This document shows, in pieces, positions 42,608 through 51,629 of a DNA stretch of 64,000 nt. Position numbers and translations under genes: made by a program. Source of the DNA: Microbacterium sulfonylureivorans. Its GTDB lineage: Bacteria; Actinomycetota; Actinomycetes; Actinomycetales; Microbacteriaceae. Each line of letters begins with the position of its first letter. Position 1 is the first letter of the stretch. The notes under the pieces are model-generated. The model ran no database searches, was not told the origin of the DNA, and saw nothing but the letters and a program-made list of their open reading frames with translations. The DNA is taken from the NCBI RefSeq assembly GCF_003999995.1, contig NZ_RJAD01000001.1, positions 434,001 through 498,000 of the forward strand, given 5' to 3'.

Positions 42608-44154
42608 TCGCGCGCTTTCCATTCGGAGCTGAAGACCTGTGCGGCCATCGCGGGGCGCAGGCGCTTCTCCATCTCCTTGTCGACGAAGTACCGCTTCAGC
42701 GTATCGCCGGTGAGGTCGTTGCCGATCGCGGCCATGATCATCGACTGGTCGAGCGAGAGGTAGCGCTCGGCGACGGTGCCGCTGCCGACCGCGACCGAGT
42801 CGTAGAAGCCGCCGGGGCCGTAAGCGCCCAGGTCGTCCTCGAGATGCGCGAGGTTCGCCATCACGCCCCTGCGATCGTAGGGCAGCGCGAGGAAGGCCGC
42901 GTGCGGGGTCACGACGCCGTCGCCGAACCCCGGATCGGGGGCGGTCCCCTCGGTGCAGCCGGGACGGTCGATGTCGACGTCGGTCTTCTCGTGGTCGGAG
43001 GGGTAGCCGTCGGAGCGCATGCCGGCGAGGTCGACGCCGTATTCGGCGTAGCCGCCGAACGGGTCGCTCGCGGGCGAGAAGCCCCAGGCACCGTAGCCCG
43101 CGTCGACGAGGCCGTGATGCTTCTGGACCGCGACCGTGATGGGGTGGTTCAGACGCCACGACTTCGCGCCCCACTTCGTCTCGGGCACGAGGAGATCGGG
43201 CATGAGGGACTCGAACATGCTGCCGCCCCAGCTGGGCACGAAGCTCATGCCGGCGTAGGTGTAGACGCCTTCCCACACGTCGAAGCCCTGGTAGGTGCGG
43301 GTGGTGCCGGTGGGGAGCTGCTCCTGCCACGCCCAGTCGCAGCCCGGGGGCATCGTGCGGTGTGTTCCGTAGAGCGCGGTCGCGGGGATCTGCCCGTTCG
43401 CGATGCCGAGGTAGGTCGCGATGCGGCTCTCGCTCACGGTCGTGTCGTAGTGGTGGCAGGTGTAGAACGCCTCTTCGCCCGAGCCGTTGTACATGGGGGC
43501 GGCGACGCTGCAGCCGGGAGGCGCGACCTCCCAGAACCCGCCCCGGTTCGTGCCGGCGGGCAGGCCTGGTGCGCCCTCGGGGTTGAAGAACGCGCCGAAG
43601 TCCATCGAGTCGTAGAGCGCGTCGGCCTGCCCGGCGAGGCTCGGCTCCGCCTCGCGGACGATGCGCAGGGATGCCGCGAGCCACCCGTTGTCGACGGTGC
43701 TGAGGAACGGGTGCACGACGTCGCCGGAATCCGGCCAGATCGTCAGCTTCGCCCCCGTGGCCGGGTCGTACCAGTTGTAGTACATGCCGCTGGCGTCATT
43801 GCGCTCGAGCGTCTCGAGGGTGTCGAGCGTCGTCGCCATCCGGTCACGGGCATCGGACTTCGAGATGATGCCGAGGTCGCGTGCTGTGACCGTGGACCAC
43901 AGGTACCCGCCGATGTTCGTCGGGGATGTGTAGTCCGCGGGGGTCGCGAGGTCGCCGGTGATGTTGTCGGACGGGAGGCCGGTGACCGCGTCGGTCATGG
44001 CGTCGAGCGACGCCCAGGTGTCGTGTGCGTAGCGCTCCAGGCTCTCGGTCCCCGGCCTGCCGTCTCCGCCGCCGGCCGCCGTCGCCGGCCCGGCGAAGGC
44101 CAGTCCTGCGGCGACCAGTCCCGCCGCCGCTGCCGTGCTCACCCATCGCTTCAT
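42604..44154 (-). CDS. Secreted glucoamylase-family (PF10091/GH144-like) hydrolase
   Basis: This 516-residue protein has a cleavable signal peptide (MKRWVSTAAAAGL with ATA-A cleavage near residue 27). The body has the alpha/alpha-barrel motifs of the PF10091 glycoamylase-like family: ASGMYYNWYDPATG, VDNGWLAASLRIV, ESLMPDLLVPETKWG, and SLDQSMIMAAIGNDL near the C-terminus. Characterised relatives in GH144 are endo-beta-1,2-glucanases, so it may cut cyclic or linear beta-1,2-glucans outside the cell. GAGGAG precedes the ATG. The leader carries the shared operator. Confidence 0.8.
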   Translation of the reverse strand: MKRWVSTAAAAGLVAAGLAFAGPATAAGGGDGRPGTESLERYAHDTWASLDAMTDAVTGLPSDNITGDLATPADYTSPTNIGGYLWSTVTARDLGIISKSDARDRMATTLDTLETLERNDASGMYYNWYDPATGAKLTIWPDSGDVVHPFLSTVDNGWLAASLRIVREAEPSLAGQADALYDSMDFGAFFNPEGAPGLPAGTNRGGFWEVAPPGCSVAAPMYNGSGEEAFYTCHHYDTTVSESRIATYLGIANGQIPATALYGTHRTMPPGCDWAWQEQLPTGTTRTYQGFDVWEGVYTYAGMSFVPSWGGSMFESLMPDLLVPETKWGAKSWRLNHPITVAVQKHHGLVDAGYGAWGFSPASDPFGGYAEYGVDLAGMRSDGYPSDHEKTDVDIDRPGCTEGTAPDPGFGDGVVTPHAAFLALPYDRRGVMANLAHLEDDLGAYGPGGFYDSVAVGSGTVAERYLSLDQSMIMAAIGNDLTGDTLKRYFVDKEMEKRLRPAMAAQVFSSEWKARE

Positions 44155-44204
44155 CGCGCGCTCCTCATCGAAAGCGGCTCCGTCGGGCGGAACCGTCGGT
44201 CCGC

Positions 44205-44230
44205 AAAACCTAACAGTTGAAAGGTATTAG
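44205..44230 (-). promoter_or_regulatory. Hydrolase promoter with shared TetR-type operator
   Basis: Bases 44205-44230 (AAAACCTAACA then two bases, then TGAAAGGTATTAG) match the reverse complement of 37347-37372 at 23 of 26 positions. A TAGGTT hexamer on the minus strand lies inside it and may be the -10. It is about 50 bases ahead of the secreted hydrolase gene. Confidence 0.72.
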
Positions 44231-44327
44231 GGGAACCCCCGACGTCCGCTCTCTCACACGCCTCTCACACGCCTCTCACCGCGACGAACCCACCCCCTGT
44301 CGCCGAGAGCGGGCCGGCACGGCGGCG

Positions 44328-45806
44328 TCAGCGGGGAGCGTGCGCCTCGAGGAACTCGTAGACGTCTGTCGTGTCCACTCCGGGGAACGCACCGGTCGGC
44401 AGCGTGGCGAGCAGCGTGCGCGGCGTGCGGACGTTCGGCCACGAGTTCTCGCGCCACGACGCCTCCAGCTCAGCGGGCGCCCGCCGGCAGCAGGCCTCGA
44501 CCGAGTGCTTCGAGACGCCCCGGTTCGAGGTGTCGCGACCGAGGAACCAGCGAGTGTCGTCGAATCGCACCCCCACGCTCACCGAGTGCGCACCCTCGCT
44601 CGACTGCTCGACTCGAGCCGTGCACCAGTACGTGCCGTTGCCGGTGTCGGTGTACTGGTAGTACGGGTTGAAGTGGTCGTCGACGTCGAAGACGACGCGC
44701 GAGGTCCACTTGCGGCAGCACATCTGCCCCTCGATCGAGCCGAGACGATCGGTCGGGAAGTTGACGTCGTCGTTCTCGTACGCCTTCGTGATGGTCCCCG
44801 ACTCGTGCACCTTCAGGAAGTGCACCGGGATGCCGAGATGCACGGTCGCCAGATTGGTGAAGCGGTGCGCCGCCGTCTCGTAGGAGACCGAGTAGGCGTC
44901 GCGGAGATCTTCGATCGAGATCGCGCGATCCTTCTTCGCCTCCTGCAGGAACGGCACGACGTGCGCCTCGGGAATGAGCAGAGCCCCGGTGAGGTAGTTG
45001 GTCTCCACCCGCTGGCGGAGGAACTCCGCGTACGAGGTCGGCTCGCGGTGCCCGAGGATGCGGCTCGACAGCGCCTGCAGCACCGCGGTTCGCGGGTCGC
45101 CTTTGGCAGTCAGGCGACTCGACAGGTACAGGCGGCCGTTCTTGATGTCGGCGACACTCCGGGTGGTCTGCGGCAGGTCGGGCACGTAGTGCAGCGTGAA
45201 CCCGAGGTGCGCGGCGATGTCGGACGCCGTCCGCTGCGTCAGCGGACCGCCGGGGTGGTCGACCGCTTCGAGCAGCGCCCGAGCCTGCTCCTCGAGGTCG
45301 GCGAAGTAGTTGCTCTGGGTGCGCATGAGCCGGCGCAGCGCGACGTTGGCGCGGCGGGCCTCCTCGGGCGTCGCCGCTCGCTCGTCGCGCAGCCGCTCGA
45401 TCTCGGACTGCAGCGCCAGCATCGCCTTGAGCGCCTCGCTGGGCACGGTCTTCCCGATCCGGAACGGCGGGATGCCGAGGGCCTGGAACGTCTGCCCGCG
45501 CATCGCCCGCTCGAGAGAGATCTCGAGCGTGGCCCGCTCGTCGAGCGGCTCCGACTCGAGGATCGCGTCGAGCGACGAGCCGAGCGCCCGGGCGATCGCC
45601 TGCAGCAGCGTGAGCTTCGGCTCGCGGCGTCCGTTCTCGATCATCGACAGCTGGCTGGGCGCGCGGTCCACGGCGGAGGCGAGCTCTTCGAGCGTCATGC
45701 CGCGCTCGGTGCGCAGCTGCCGGATGCGGCGGCCGATGGTGAGGGAGTCCACATCCTCATCGTCGGGGACTTCTGCCCGCGGATCGCGGGTGAACGACGT
45801 TGTCAT
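44328..45806 (-). CDS. ramB: RamB-like regulator of the glyoxylate bypass
   Basis: This 492-residue regulator shares the layout of the protein at 11327: Cro/C1 helix-turn-helix (about 25-85, LEELASAVDRAPSQLSMIE, NGRREPKLTLLQAIA), the middle IrrE-like domain, and a C-terminal Cys-rich region (EACCRRAP). RamB in Corynebacterium represses aceA/aceB and its own gene depending on acetate; here it is divergent from aceB across 208 bases, so the role is very likely conserved. GAGAAT lies 6 bases before the ATG and resembles a leaderless -10. Confidence 0.9.
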   Translation of the reverse strand: MTTSFTRDPRAEVPDDEDVDSLTIGRRIRQLRTERGMTLEELASAVDRAPSQLSMIENGRREPKLTLLQAIARALGSSLDAILESEPLDERATLEISLERAMRGQTFQALGIPPFRIGKTVPSEALKAMLALQSEIERLRDERAATPEEARRANVALRRLMRTQSNYFADLEEQARALLEAVDHPGGPLTQRTASDIAAHLGFTLHYVPDLPQTTRSVADIKNGRLYLSSRLTAKGDPRTAVLQALSSRILGHREPTSYAEFLRQRVETNYLTGALLIPEAHVVPFLQEAKKDRAISIEDLRDAYSVSYETAAHRFTNLATVHLGIPVHFLKVHESGTITKAYENDDVNFPTDRLGSIEGQMCCRKWTSRVVFDVDDHFNPYYQYTDTGNGTYWCTARVEQSSEGAHSVSVGVRFDDTRWFLGRDTSNRGVSKHSVEACCRRAPAELEASWRENSWPNVRTPRTLLATLPTGAFPGVDTTDVYEFLEAHAPR

Positions 45807-45933
45807 GCACCGATTCTCTCACGAAAGCAGAAATAGCCGAAAACTTCACACGCCGAATCGTGGGGTGAGCCCCCGAACTTCACCGCAGAGTGGTCTCACG
45901 CCACACCGACGGTTGATCCAGAACGCGGATCAC

Positions 45934-45975
45934 GGGATGCCCCGACCCGGCGCACACGCCGGGTGGAGGCATCCC
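45934..45975 (+). other. Hairpin upstream of malate synthase gene
   Basis: GGGATGCC (45934-45941) pairs with GGCATCCC (45968-45975), and inner ACCCGGC/GCCGGGT continue the stem. It ends about 40 bases before the aceB ATG and looks like the terminators elsewhere, but no upstream plus-strand gene ends here. It could attenuate aceB or be part of its leader. Confidence 0.5.
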
Positions 45976-46014
45976 TCCATCTCTCACTGCACTCGTTCAC
46001 AGGAAGACAGGGAC

Positions 46015-47679
46015 ATGACACCTGCAACCGCCACGCCGATGCGCACGCGCACCGGCCCCATCCCCACCCAGATCCACGAGCCGTCGATCGAAGTCGCCGG
46101 CCGCATGGGTCCCCGGTACGACGAGATCCTGACGCCCGAGGCCATCGCGTTCCTCACCGAGCTGCACCAGCGGTTCGGAGCGCGCCGGCACGACCGACTC
46201 GCCGACCGCATGCGACGCCGTTTCGAGATCGGCAACGGGCACGACCCGCAGTTCCGCGGCGACACCCGGCACATCCGCGAGGACTCCGAGTGGCGGGTCG
46301 CCGGCGCCGGTCCCGGGCTCGAGGACCGCCGCGTCGAGATCACGGGTCCGACCGATCCGAAGATGACGATCAACGCGCTGAACTCCGGCGCGAAGGTGTG
46401 GCTCGCCGACCAGGAGGACGCCACCAGCCCCACCTGGAAGAACGTCGTCGAGGGCCAGCTGAGCCTGCGTGACGCGATCCGCGGCGAGCTGGAGTTCACC
46501 AGCCCCGAGGGCAAGCGCTACGAGGTCACCGCGACCGAGACCCCGACCATCGTGATGCGTCCGCGCGGGTGGCACCTGCCCGAGCAGCACATCCGGTTCA
46601 CGGACCGCACCGGCCGCACGATGGCCGCGTCGGGCTCGCTGGTGGACTTCGGTCTGTACTTCTTCCACAACGCGCAGCGGCTGATCGCGAACGGCCGGGG
46701 CCCGTACTTCTACATCGCCAAGCTCGAGTCGAGCGAAGAGGCGAAGCTGTGGGACGACGTCTTCACGTACAGCGAGCGGTACGTCGGCATCCCGCACGGC
46801 ACGATCCGGGCGACCGTCCTGATCGAGACGCTGCCGGCGGCGTTCGAGATGGAGGAGATCCTCTTCGAGCTGCGCGACCACATCGCGGGCCTGAACGCGG
46901 GCCGCTGGGACTACATCTTCTCGATCATCAAGAACTACCGTGGCCGGGGCGCCCGCTTCGTGCTCCCGGACCGCAGCGAAGTGACCATGACGGTGCCCTT
47001 CATGCGGGCCTACACCGAGCTGCTCGTGCAGACGTGCCACAAGCGCGGAGCCTTCGCGATCGGCGGCATGAGCGCGTTCATCCCGAACCGCCGTGACCCC
47101 GAGGTGACGGCGACGGCGTTCGAGAAGGTCGCCGCCGACAAGAAGCGCGAGGCCGGCGACGGGTTCGACGGCACCTGGGTGGCCCACCCCGACCTCATCC
47201 CGGTGGCTCGGGCCGAGTTCGACGCGGTGCTCGGCGAGCGGCCGAACCAGCTCGATCGCCAGCGCCCCGAGGTCGATGTGAAGGCTGCCGACCTGATCGA
47301 CGTGCACATCGGGCGGCCGGTCACGGCAGTCGGCGTGCACGCGAACGTCTCGGTGGCGATCCGGTACCTCGAGGCATGGCTGCGGGGACTGGGCGCGGTC
47401 GCCATCGACAACCTCATGGAGGATGCCGCCACCGCCGAGATCTCGCGCTCGCAGGTGTGGCAGTGGATCCACCAGGACCGCACCACCGACGACGGCACCC
47501 CGATCACCCGCGACTACGTCGAGGGTCTGATCACCCGGGTGCTCGGCGAGGTCGAGCGACGCGACGGCGACCGGTACGAGGACGCCGCCGAGATCTTCCG
47601 CGAGGTCGCGCTCGGCCAGGAGTTCCCGGCATTCCTGACGCTGCCGGCCTACTCGCGCTTCCTCATCGAGACCGAGTGA
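46015..47679 (+). CDS. aceB: Malate synthase A
   Basis: This 554-residue enzyme condenses glyoxylate with acetyl-CoA to malate, the second step of the glyoxylate bypass. It belongs to the A isoform (about 530-550 residues): ITGPTDPKMTINALNSGAKVWLADQEDATSPTW, YFYIAKLESSEEAKLW, VLIETLPAAFEMEEILFEL and GAFAIGGMSAFIPNR with the catalytic basic and acidic residues. AGGGAC precedes the ATG. It is followed by aceA 111 bases on, with an interspersed repeat between them, and should be coregulated. Confidence 0.97.
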   Translation: MTPATATPMRTRTGPIPTQIHEPSIEVAGRMGPRYDEILTPEAIAFLTELHQRFGARRHDRLADRMRRRFEIGNGHDPQFRGDTRHIREDSEWRVAGAGPGLEDRRVEITGPTDPKMTINALNSGAKVWLADQEDATSPTWKNVVEGQLSLRDAIRGELEFTSPEGKRYEVTATETPTIVMRPRGWHLPEQHIRFTDRTGRTMAASGSLVDFGLYFFHNAQRLIANGRGPYFYIAKLESSEEAKLWDDVFTYSERYVGIPHGTIRATVLIETLPAAFEMEEILFELRDHIAGLNAGRWDYIFSIIKNYRGRGARFVLPDRSEVTMTVPFMRAYTELLVQTCHKRGAFAIGGMSAFIPNRRDPEVTATAFEKVAADKKREAGDGFDGTWVAHPDLIPVARAEFDAVLGERPNQLDRQRPEVDVKAADLIDVHIGRPVTAVGVHANVSVAIRYLEAWLRGLGAVAIDNLMEDAATAEISRSQVWQWIHQDRTTDDGTPITRDYVEGLITRVLGEVERRDGDRYEDAAEIFREVALGQEFPAFLTLPAYSRFLIETE

Positions 47680-47688
47680 CGCGCTGTC

Positions 47689-47763
47689 CGTGTCCCGATT
47701 TCCACGCCATACGACCGCTCGGGCGGTGGAAATCGGGACACGAAGACAAGTTTTCGGGACACG
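47689..47763. repeat. TGTCCCGA interspersed repeat, copy 2
   Basis: A perfect 17-bp inverted repeat (47689-47705 and 47726-47742; CGTGTCCCGATTTCCAC and complement) is followed by another right-hand copy, CGGGACACG (47755-47763). The same left-right-right plan is at 32619-32694. It lies between aceB and aceA and could stabilise the aceB mRNA or partly terminate it. Confidence 0.7.
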
Positions 47764-47790
47764 AACACCACACCGAGAGAAGGAATTGAC

Positions 47791-49386
47791 ATGACTGCGT
47801 ACCACGACGACATCGAGGCCATCCGGATGCTCAAGGAGCGGCACGGCTCGAGCTGGGATGCCATCGACCCCGAGTCCGCCGCCCGCATGCGGGCCCAGAA
47901 CCGCTTCCGGACGGGGCTGGAGATCGCCCAGTACACGGCCGACATCATGCGCCGCGACATGGCCGAGTACGACGCCGACTCGTCGGTCTACACCCAGTCG
48001 CTCGGGGTCTGGCACGGCTTCATCGGGCAGCAGAAGCTCATCTCGATCAAGAAGCATCTGAAGACCACGAACAAGCGCTACCTCTACCTGTCGGGGTGGA
48101 TGGTCGCCGCGCTCCGTTCGGAGTTCGGCCCGCTTCCCGACCAGTCGATGCACGAGAAGACCTCGGTGCCGTCGCTCATCGAGGAGCTCTACACCTTCCT
48201 CCGCCAGGCCGACGCCCGCGAACTCGATCTGCTCTTCACGCGGCTGGACGAGGCGCGCGTCGCCGGCGACGAGACCGCCGTCGAGTTCATCCAGTCGCAG
48301 ATCGACACCCACGAGACCCACGTCGTGCCGATCATCGCCGACATCGACGCGGGCTTCGGCAACCCCGAGGCCACCTATCTCCTCGCGAAGAAGATGATCG
48401 AGGCGGGCGCATGCGCCATCCAGATCGAGAACCAGGTGTCCGATGAGAAGCAGTGCGGTCACCAGGACGGCAAGGTCACCGTCCCGCACGAGGACTTCAT
48501 CGCGAAGCTCACCGCGGTCCGGTACGCGTTCCTCGAGCTCGGCATCGACAACGGCATCATCGTCGCCCGCACCGACTCGCTCGGCGCCGGGCTCACGCAG
48601 AAGCTCGCCGTCACGCACCGGCCGGGCGACCTCGGCGACCGGTACAACTCCTTCCTCGACGTCGAGGAGATCTCCGAGGACGATCTGGGCAACGGCGACG
48701 TCGTCATCAAGCGCGACGGCAGGCTGCTGCGCCCGAAGCGTCTCGCCAGCAACCTGTACCAGTTCCGCCCGGGGACCGGTGAGGAGCGGGTCGTGCTCGA
48801 CTGCATCACGTCGCTGCGCAACGGCGCCGACCTGCTGTGGATCGAGACGGAGAAGCCGCACGTGGAGCAGATCGCCGGCATGGTCGACGCGATCCGCGAG
48901 GAGATCCCGAACGCGAAGCTCGTCTACAACAACAGCCCGTCGTTCAACTGGACGCTCAGCTTCCGCCAGCAGGCGTACGACGCGCTCGCGGAGCAGGGCA
49001 GGGACGTCTCGGCCTACGACCGCGGCGATCTGATGAGCGTCGAGTACGACGACACGGAGCTGGCGCAGCTGGCCGACGAGAAGATCCGCACGTTCCAGCG
49101 TGACGGTGCGGCCCGCGCAGGGATCTTCCACCACCTCATCACGCTTCCGACCTACCACACCGCTGCGCTGTCGACCGACGACCTCGCCAAGGGCTACTTC
49201 GGCGACGAGGGCATGCTCGCCTACGTGAAGGGTGTCCAGCGCCGGGAGATCCGCGAGGGCATCGCGACGGTCAAGCATCAGAACATGGCGGGAAGCGACA
49301 TCGGCGACAACCACAAGGAGTACTTCGCCGGCGATGCGGCGCTCAAGGCGGGCGGCCAGCACAACACGATGAACCAGTTCAGCTGA
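47791..49386 (+). CDS. aceA: Isocitrate lyase
   Basis: This 531-residue enzyme splits isocitrate into succinate and glyoxylate. The catalytic segment reads DEKQCGHQDGKV, a KQCGH version of the usual KKCGH, found in the longer isocitrate lyases. The N-terminal WDAIDPESAARMRAQNRF, the central IIADIDAGFGNPEATY and NNSPSFNWTLSF are conserved. It is about 100 residues longer than the E. coli type. It forms the glyoxylate unit with aceB; a perfect palindrome terminator follows. Confidence 0.97.
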   Translation: MTAYHDDIEAIRMLKERHGSSWDAIDPESAARMRAQNRFRTGLEIAQYTADIMRRDMAEYDADSSVYTQSLGVWHGFIGQQKLISIKKHLKTTNKRYLYLSGWMVAALRSEFGPLPDQSMHEKTSVPSLIEELYTFLRQADARELDLLFTRLDEARVAGDETAVEFIQSQIDTHETHVVPIIADIDAGFGNPEATYLLAKKMIEAGACAIQIENQVSDEKQCGHQDGKVTVPHEDFIAKLTAVRYAFLELGIDNGIIVARTDSLGAGLTQKLAVTHRPGDLGDRYNSFLDVEEISEDDLGNGDVVIKRDGRLLRPKRLASNLYQFRPGTGEERVVLDCITSLRNGADLLWIETEKPHVEQIAGMVDAIREEIPNAKLVYNNSPSFNWTLSFRQQAYDALAEQGRDVSAYDRGDLMSVEYDDTELAQLADEKIRTFQRDGAARAGIFHHLITLPTYHTAALSTDDLAKGYFGDEGMLAYVKGVQRREIREGIATVKHQNMAGSDIGDNHKEYFAGDAALKAGGQHNTMNQFS

Positions 49387-49397
49387 GTCCGCTCTGA

Positions 49398-49443
49398 AGA
49401 CGACGGATGCCTCGGACCGCGCGGTCCGAGGCATCCGTCGTCT
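49398..49443 (+). terminator. Perfect palindromic terminator after aceA
   Basis: A 46-base perfect palindrome consists of arms 49398-49420 and 49421-49443 (23 bp each) with no spacer bases. It includes GGATGCC/GGCATCC. In RNA the tip would open to a small loop. It follows the aceA stop by 11 bases. Confidence 0.88.
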
Positions 49444-49518
49444 CTCGTCCGATGAGCGGCAGCGGTCGGGCAGACGCCGTGCACGAGTGCGGCTCCCCCA
49501 CCCGTCGGTTCGCCCGGG

Positions 49519-49845
49519 TCAGACCTGCGGAGCCTCGACGCGGGCGCGCGGGGCGAGCGCCTCCGCCTCCTCGGCCCGCATGAGCCGCTGGCCCCGGATG
49601 CCTCCCGCGAGCGCCCATGCGAGCAGCCACGCCCCGGACCCGATGGTCAGGAGCGCCGCGATACGCAGCGACGCATCGGTGTCGAGCAGAGCGGCCAGGC
49701 TCATCAGCGAGACGACGCCGCCGAGCACCGCGCCCGCCGCGCCGATCCTCGTGAGAACGCATCCGCGCGCGAGCCACCACGCGATCCCCCCTGCCATCAC
49801 AAGGACGATCGCGAGCGCCACCGCTCCCCAGACCCATGCACCCAC
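49519..49845 (-). CDS. Hypothetical four-helix membrane protein
   Basis: This 108-residue protein has hydrophobic segments near 5-27, 33-52, 58-78 and a weaker last one, followed by a Glu/Ala/Arg-rich cytosolic tail. No family recognised. The GTG at 49845 is supported by TACGGT (minus strand 49858-49853) ending 7 bases before it, so it is probably leaderless; an ATG at 49837 is out of frame. It lies between the aceA terminator and the divergent aminotransferase. Confidence 0.7.
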   Translation of the reverse strand: MGAWVWGAVALAIVLVMAGGIAWWLARGCVLTRIGAAGAVLGGVVSLMSLAALLDTDASLRIAALLTIGSGAWLLAWALAGGIRGQRLMRAEEAEALAPRARVEAPQV

Positions 49846-49965
49846 GGATCACACCGTACCGGCCGGCCAGCCTGAGCGGCAGTCCCCTCTCCCGCATGCG
49901 GAGTGTCGCGCCCCGCCACGCAATCCGGACGGTGCGCGGCGCGCTCGCGGACTACGCTCGAAGAC

Positions 49966-51165
49966 GTGACAGAACGCGCCCCGCTCTCCCGCAAGCTCTC
50001 CGCCATCGCCGAGTCCGCGACCCTCAAGGTCGATGCCAAGGCGAAGGCGCTGCAGGCCGCCGGCCGCCCCGTGATCTCGTACGCGGCGGGCGAGCCCGAC
50101 TTCGCGACGCCGCAGTTCATCGTGGATGCCGCCGCCGAGGCCCTGAAGGACCCGGCCAACTTCCGCTACACGCCCGCCGCCGGGCTCCCTGTGCTGCGCG
50201 AGGCGATCGCGGCCAAGACCCTCCGGGACTCCGGCCTCGAGGTCGACCCGTCGCAGGTCATCGTCACCAACGGCGGGAAGCAGGCGGTGTACCAGGCCTT
50301 CCAGGCGGTCGTGAACCCCGGCGACGAGGTGCTGCTGCCCGCGCCCTACTGGACGACCTACCCCGAGGCCATCGCGCTCGCCGACGGCGTTCCCGTCGAG
50401 GTGTTCGCGGGTGCCGACCAGGACTACAAGGTGACCGTCGACCAGCTCGAGGCCGCCCGCACCGACAGGACGACCGCGCTCGTCTTCGTGTCGCCTTCGA
50501 ACCCGACGGGCGCCGTCTACACGCCCGAAGAGACCCGCGCGATCGGCGAGTGGGCCGTCGAGCACGGCATCTGGATCATCTCGGACGAGATCTACCAGAA
50601 CCTCGTCTACGAAGGCGTCCGCGCCGTCTCGATCGTCGAGGCGGTTCCGGATGCCGCAGCCCAGACGATCCTCGTCAACGGCGTCGCCAAGACCTACGCG
50701 ATGACCGGCTGGCGCCTCGGGTGGATGGTCGGCCCGAAGGACGCGATCAAGATCGCCGCGAACCTCCAGTCGCACCTGTCGAGCAACGTCAACAACATCG
50801 CCCAGCGCGCGGCCCTCGCGGCGCTGTCGGGGTCGCAGCACGAGGCCGAGCAGTTCCGGCTGGCATTCGACCGTCGCCGGAAGCTCATCGTGTCGGAGCT
50901 GTCGAAGATCGGCGGCGTGACGGTGCCGAACCCGCTCGGAGCCTTCTACGTCTACCCCGACGTGCGGGGTCTGCTCGGACGCGAGTGGCGCGGCAAGACC
51001 CCGGCCACCTCGCTCGAACTCGCCGACCTCATCCTCGAAGAGGCCGAGGTCGCCGTGGTGCCCGGCGAGGCGTTCGGCCCGAGCGGCTACCTCCGCCTGT
51101 CGTATGCGCTCGGCGACGACGCCCTGCTCGAGGGCGTGCAGCGCCTGCAGCGGCTCTTCGCCTAG
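49966..51165 (+). CDS. Aspartate aminotransferase, class I
   Basis: This 399-residue PLP enzyme interconverts aspartate/oxaloacetate with glutamate/2-oxoglutarate. [14 protein letters not shown], the [11 protein letters not shown] segment and the Schiff-base Lys K242 in [15 protein letters not shown] mark the class-I fold. Length is normal. The GTG at 49966 is preceded by TACGCT (49953-49958) ending 7 bases before it, so it is probably leaderless; an earlier ATG frame has no supporting signal. Relatives are often AspC-like with broad specificity. Confidence 0.93.
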   Translation: MTERAPLSRKLSAIAESATLKVDAKAKALQAAGRPVISYAAGEPDFATPQFIVDAAAEALKDPANFRYTPAAGLPVLREAIAAKTLRDSGLEVDPSQVIVTNGGKQAVYQAFQAVVNPGDEVLLPAPYWTTYPEAIALADGVPVEVFAGADQDYKVTVDQLEAARTDRTTALVFVSPSNPTGAVYTPEETRAIGEWAVEHGIWIISDEIYQNLVYEGVRAVSIVEAVPDAAAQTILVNGVAKTYAMTGWRLGWMVGPKDAIKIAANLQSHLSSNVNNIAQRAALAALSGSQHEAEQFRLAFDRRRKLIVSELSKIGGVTVPNPLGAFYVYPDVRGLLGREWRGKTPATSLELADLILEEAEVAVVPGEAFGPSGYLRLSYALGDDALLEGVQRLQRLFA

Positions 51166-51254
51166 GCATCCGGCGCCGCCTGTCCGGCGGTGTCGAAAAC
51201 GGGTTCCCCCGTTCGTCGTCCTCACATAGCGTGACAACGAGAAGGGAACGCGCG

Positions 51255-51629
51255 ATGAGATTTCTGCTTCTGGTGTGGGTGGATGCCGCGGCCGAGGCCG
51301 CAGAGCTCCCTCAGGGTGCGATCGGCGCCTGGATCGACGACGTACAGGGGCGGGGCATCCGACTCGTCGGCGGTCCGCTCGCGCCGACCGCAGCCTCCAC
51401 CGTGGTTCGCGAGCGCGGGGGCGAGGTGCTGGTCACCGACGGGCCGCTCGCGGAGGCCCGCGAGTGGATCGGCGGGTTCGACGTCCTCGAGTGCGACACC
51501 GTCGACGACGCGCTGCGCGCGGCGCGGCGGCATCCGATGGTCGGACTCGGATCGATCGAGCTGCGCCCCATCGGCCACCTCGGCGTGCCGGGCGAAGACC
51601 GCATCATCGCCGCGGCGGTGTCGTCGTGA
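51255..51629 (+). CDS. YCII/DGPF domain protein 1
   Basis: This 124-residue protein of the YciI-like/DGPF family shows FLLLVWVD at the start, [37 protein letters not shown] as the DGPF core, and a short tail. DGPF proteins are repeatedly encoded beside ECF42-type sigma factors and may modulate them. A GAAGGGA site lies before the ATG, with a TAGCGT -10 (51227-51232) and a short leader. The next gene's GTG overlaps its stop. Confidence 0.88.
   Translation: MRFLLLVWVDAAAEAAELPQGAIGAWIDDVQGRGIRLVGGPLAPTAASTVVRERGGEVLVTDGPLAEAREWIGGFDVLECDTVDDALRAARRHPMVGLGSIELRPIGHLGVPGEDRIIAAAVSS

Noticed and set aside
45997..49434. A long minus-strand frame antisense to aceB and aceA
   Set aside because: The plus-strand genes are unmistakable enzymes, and the antisense frame has biased, low-complexity composition.
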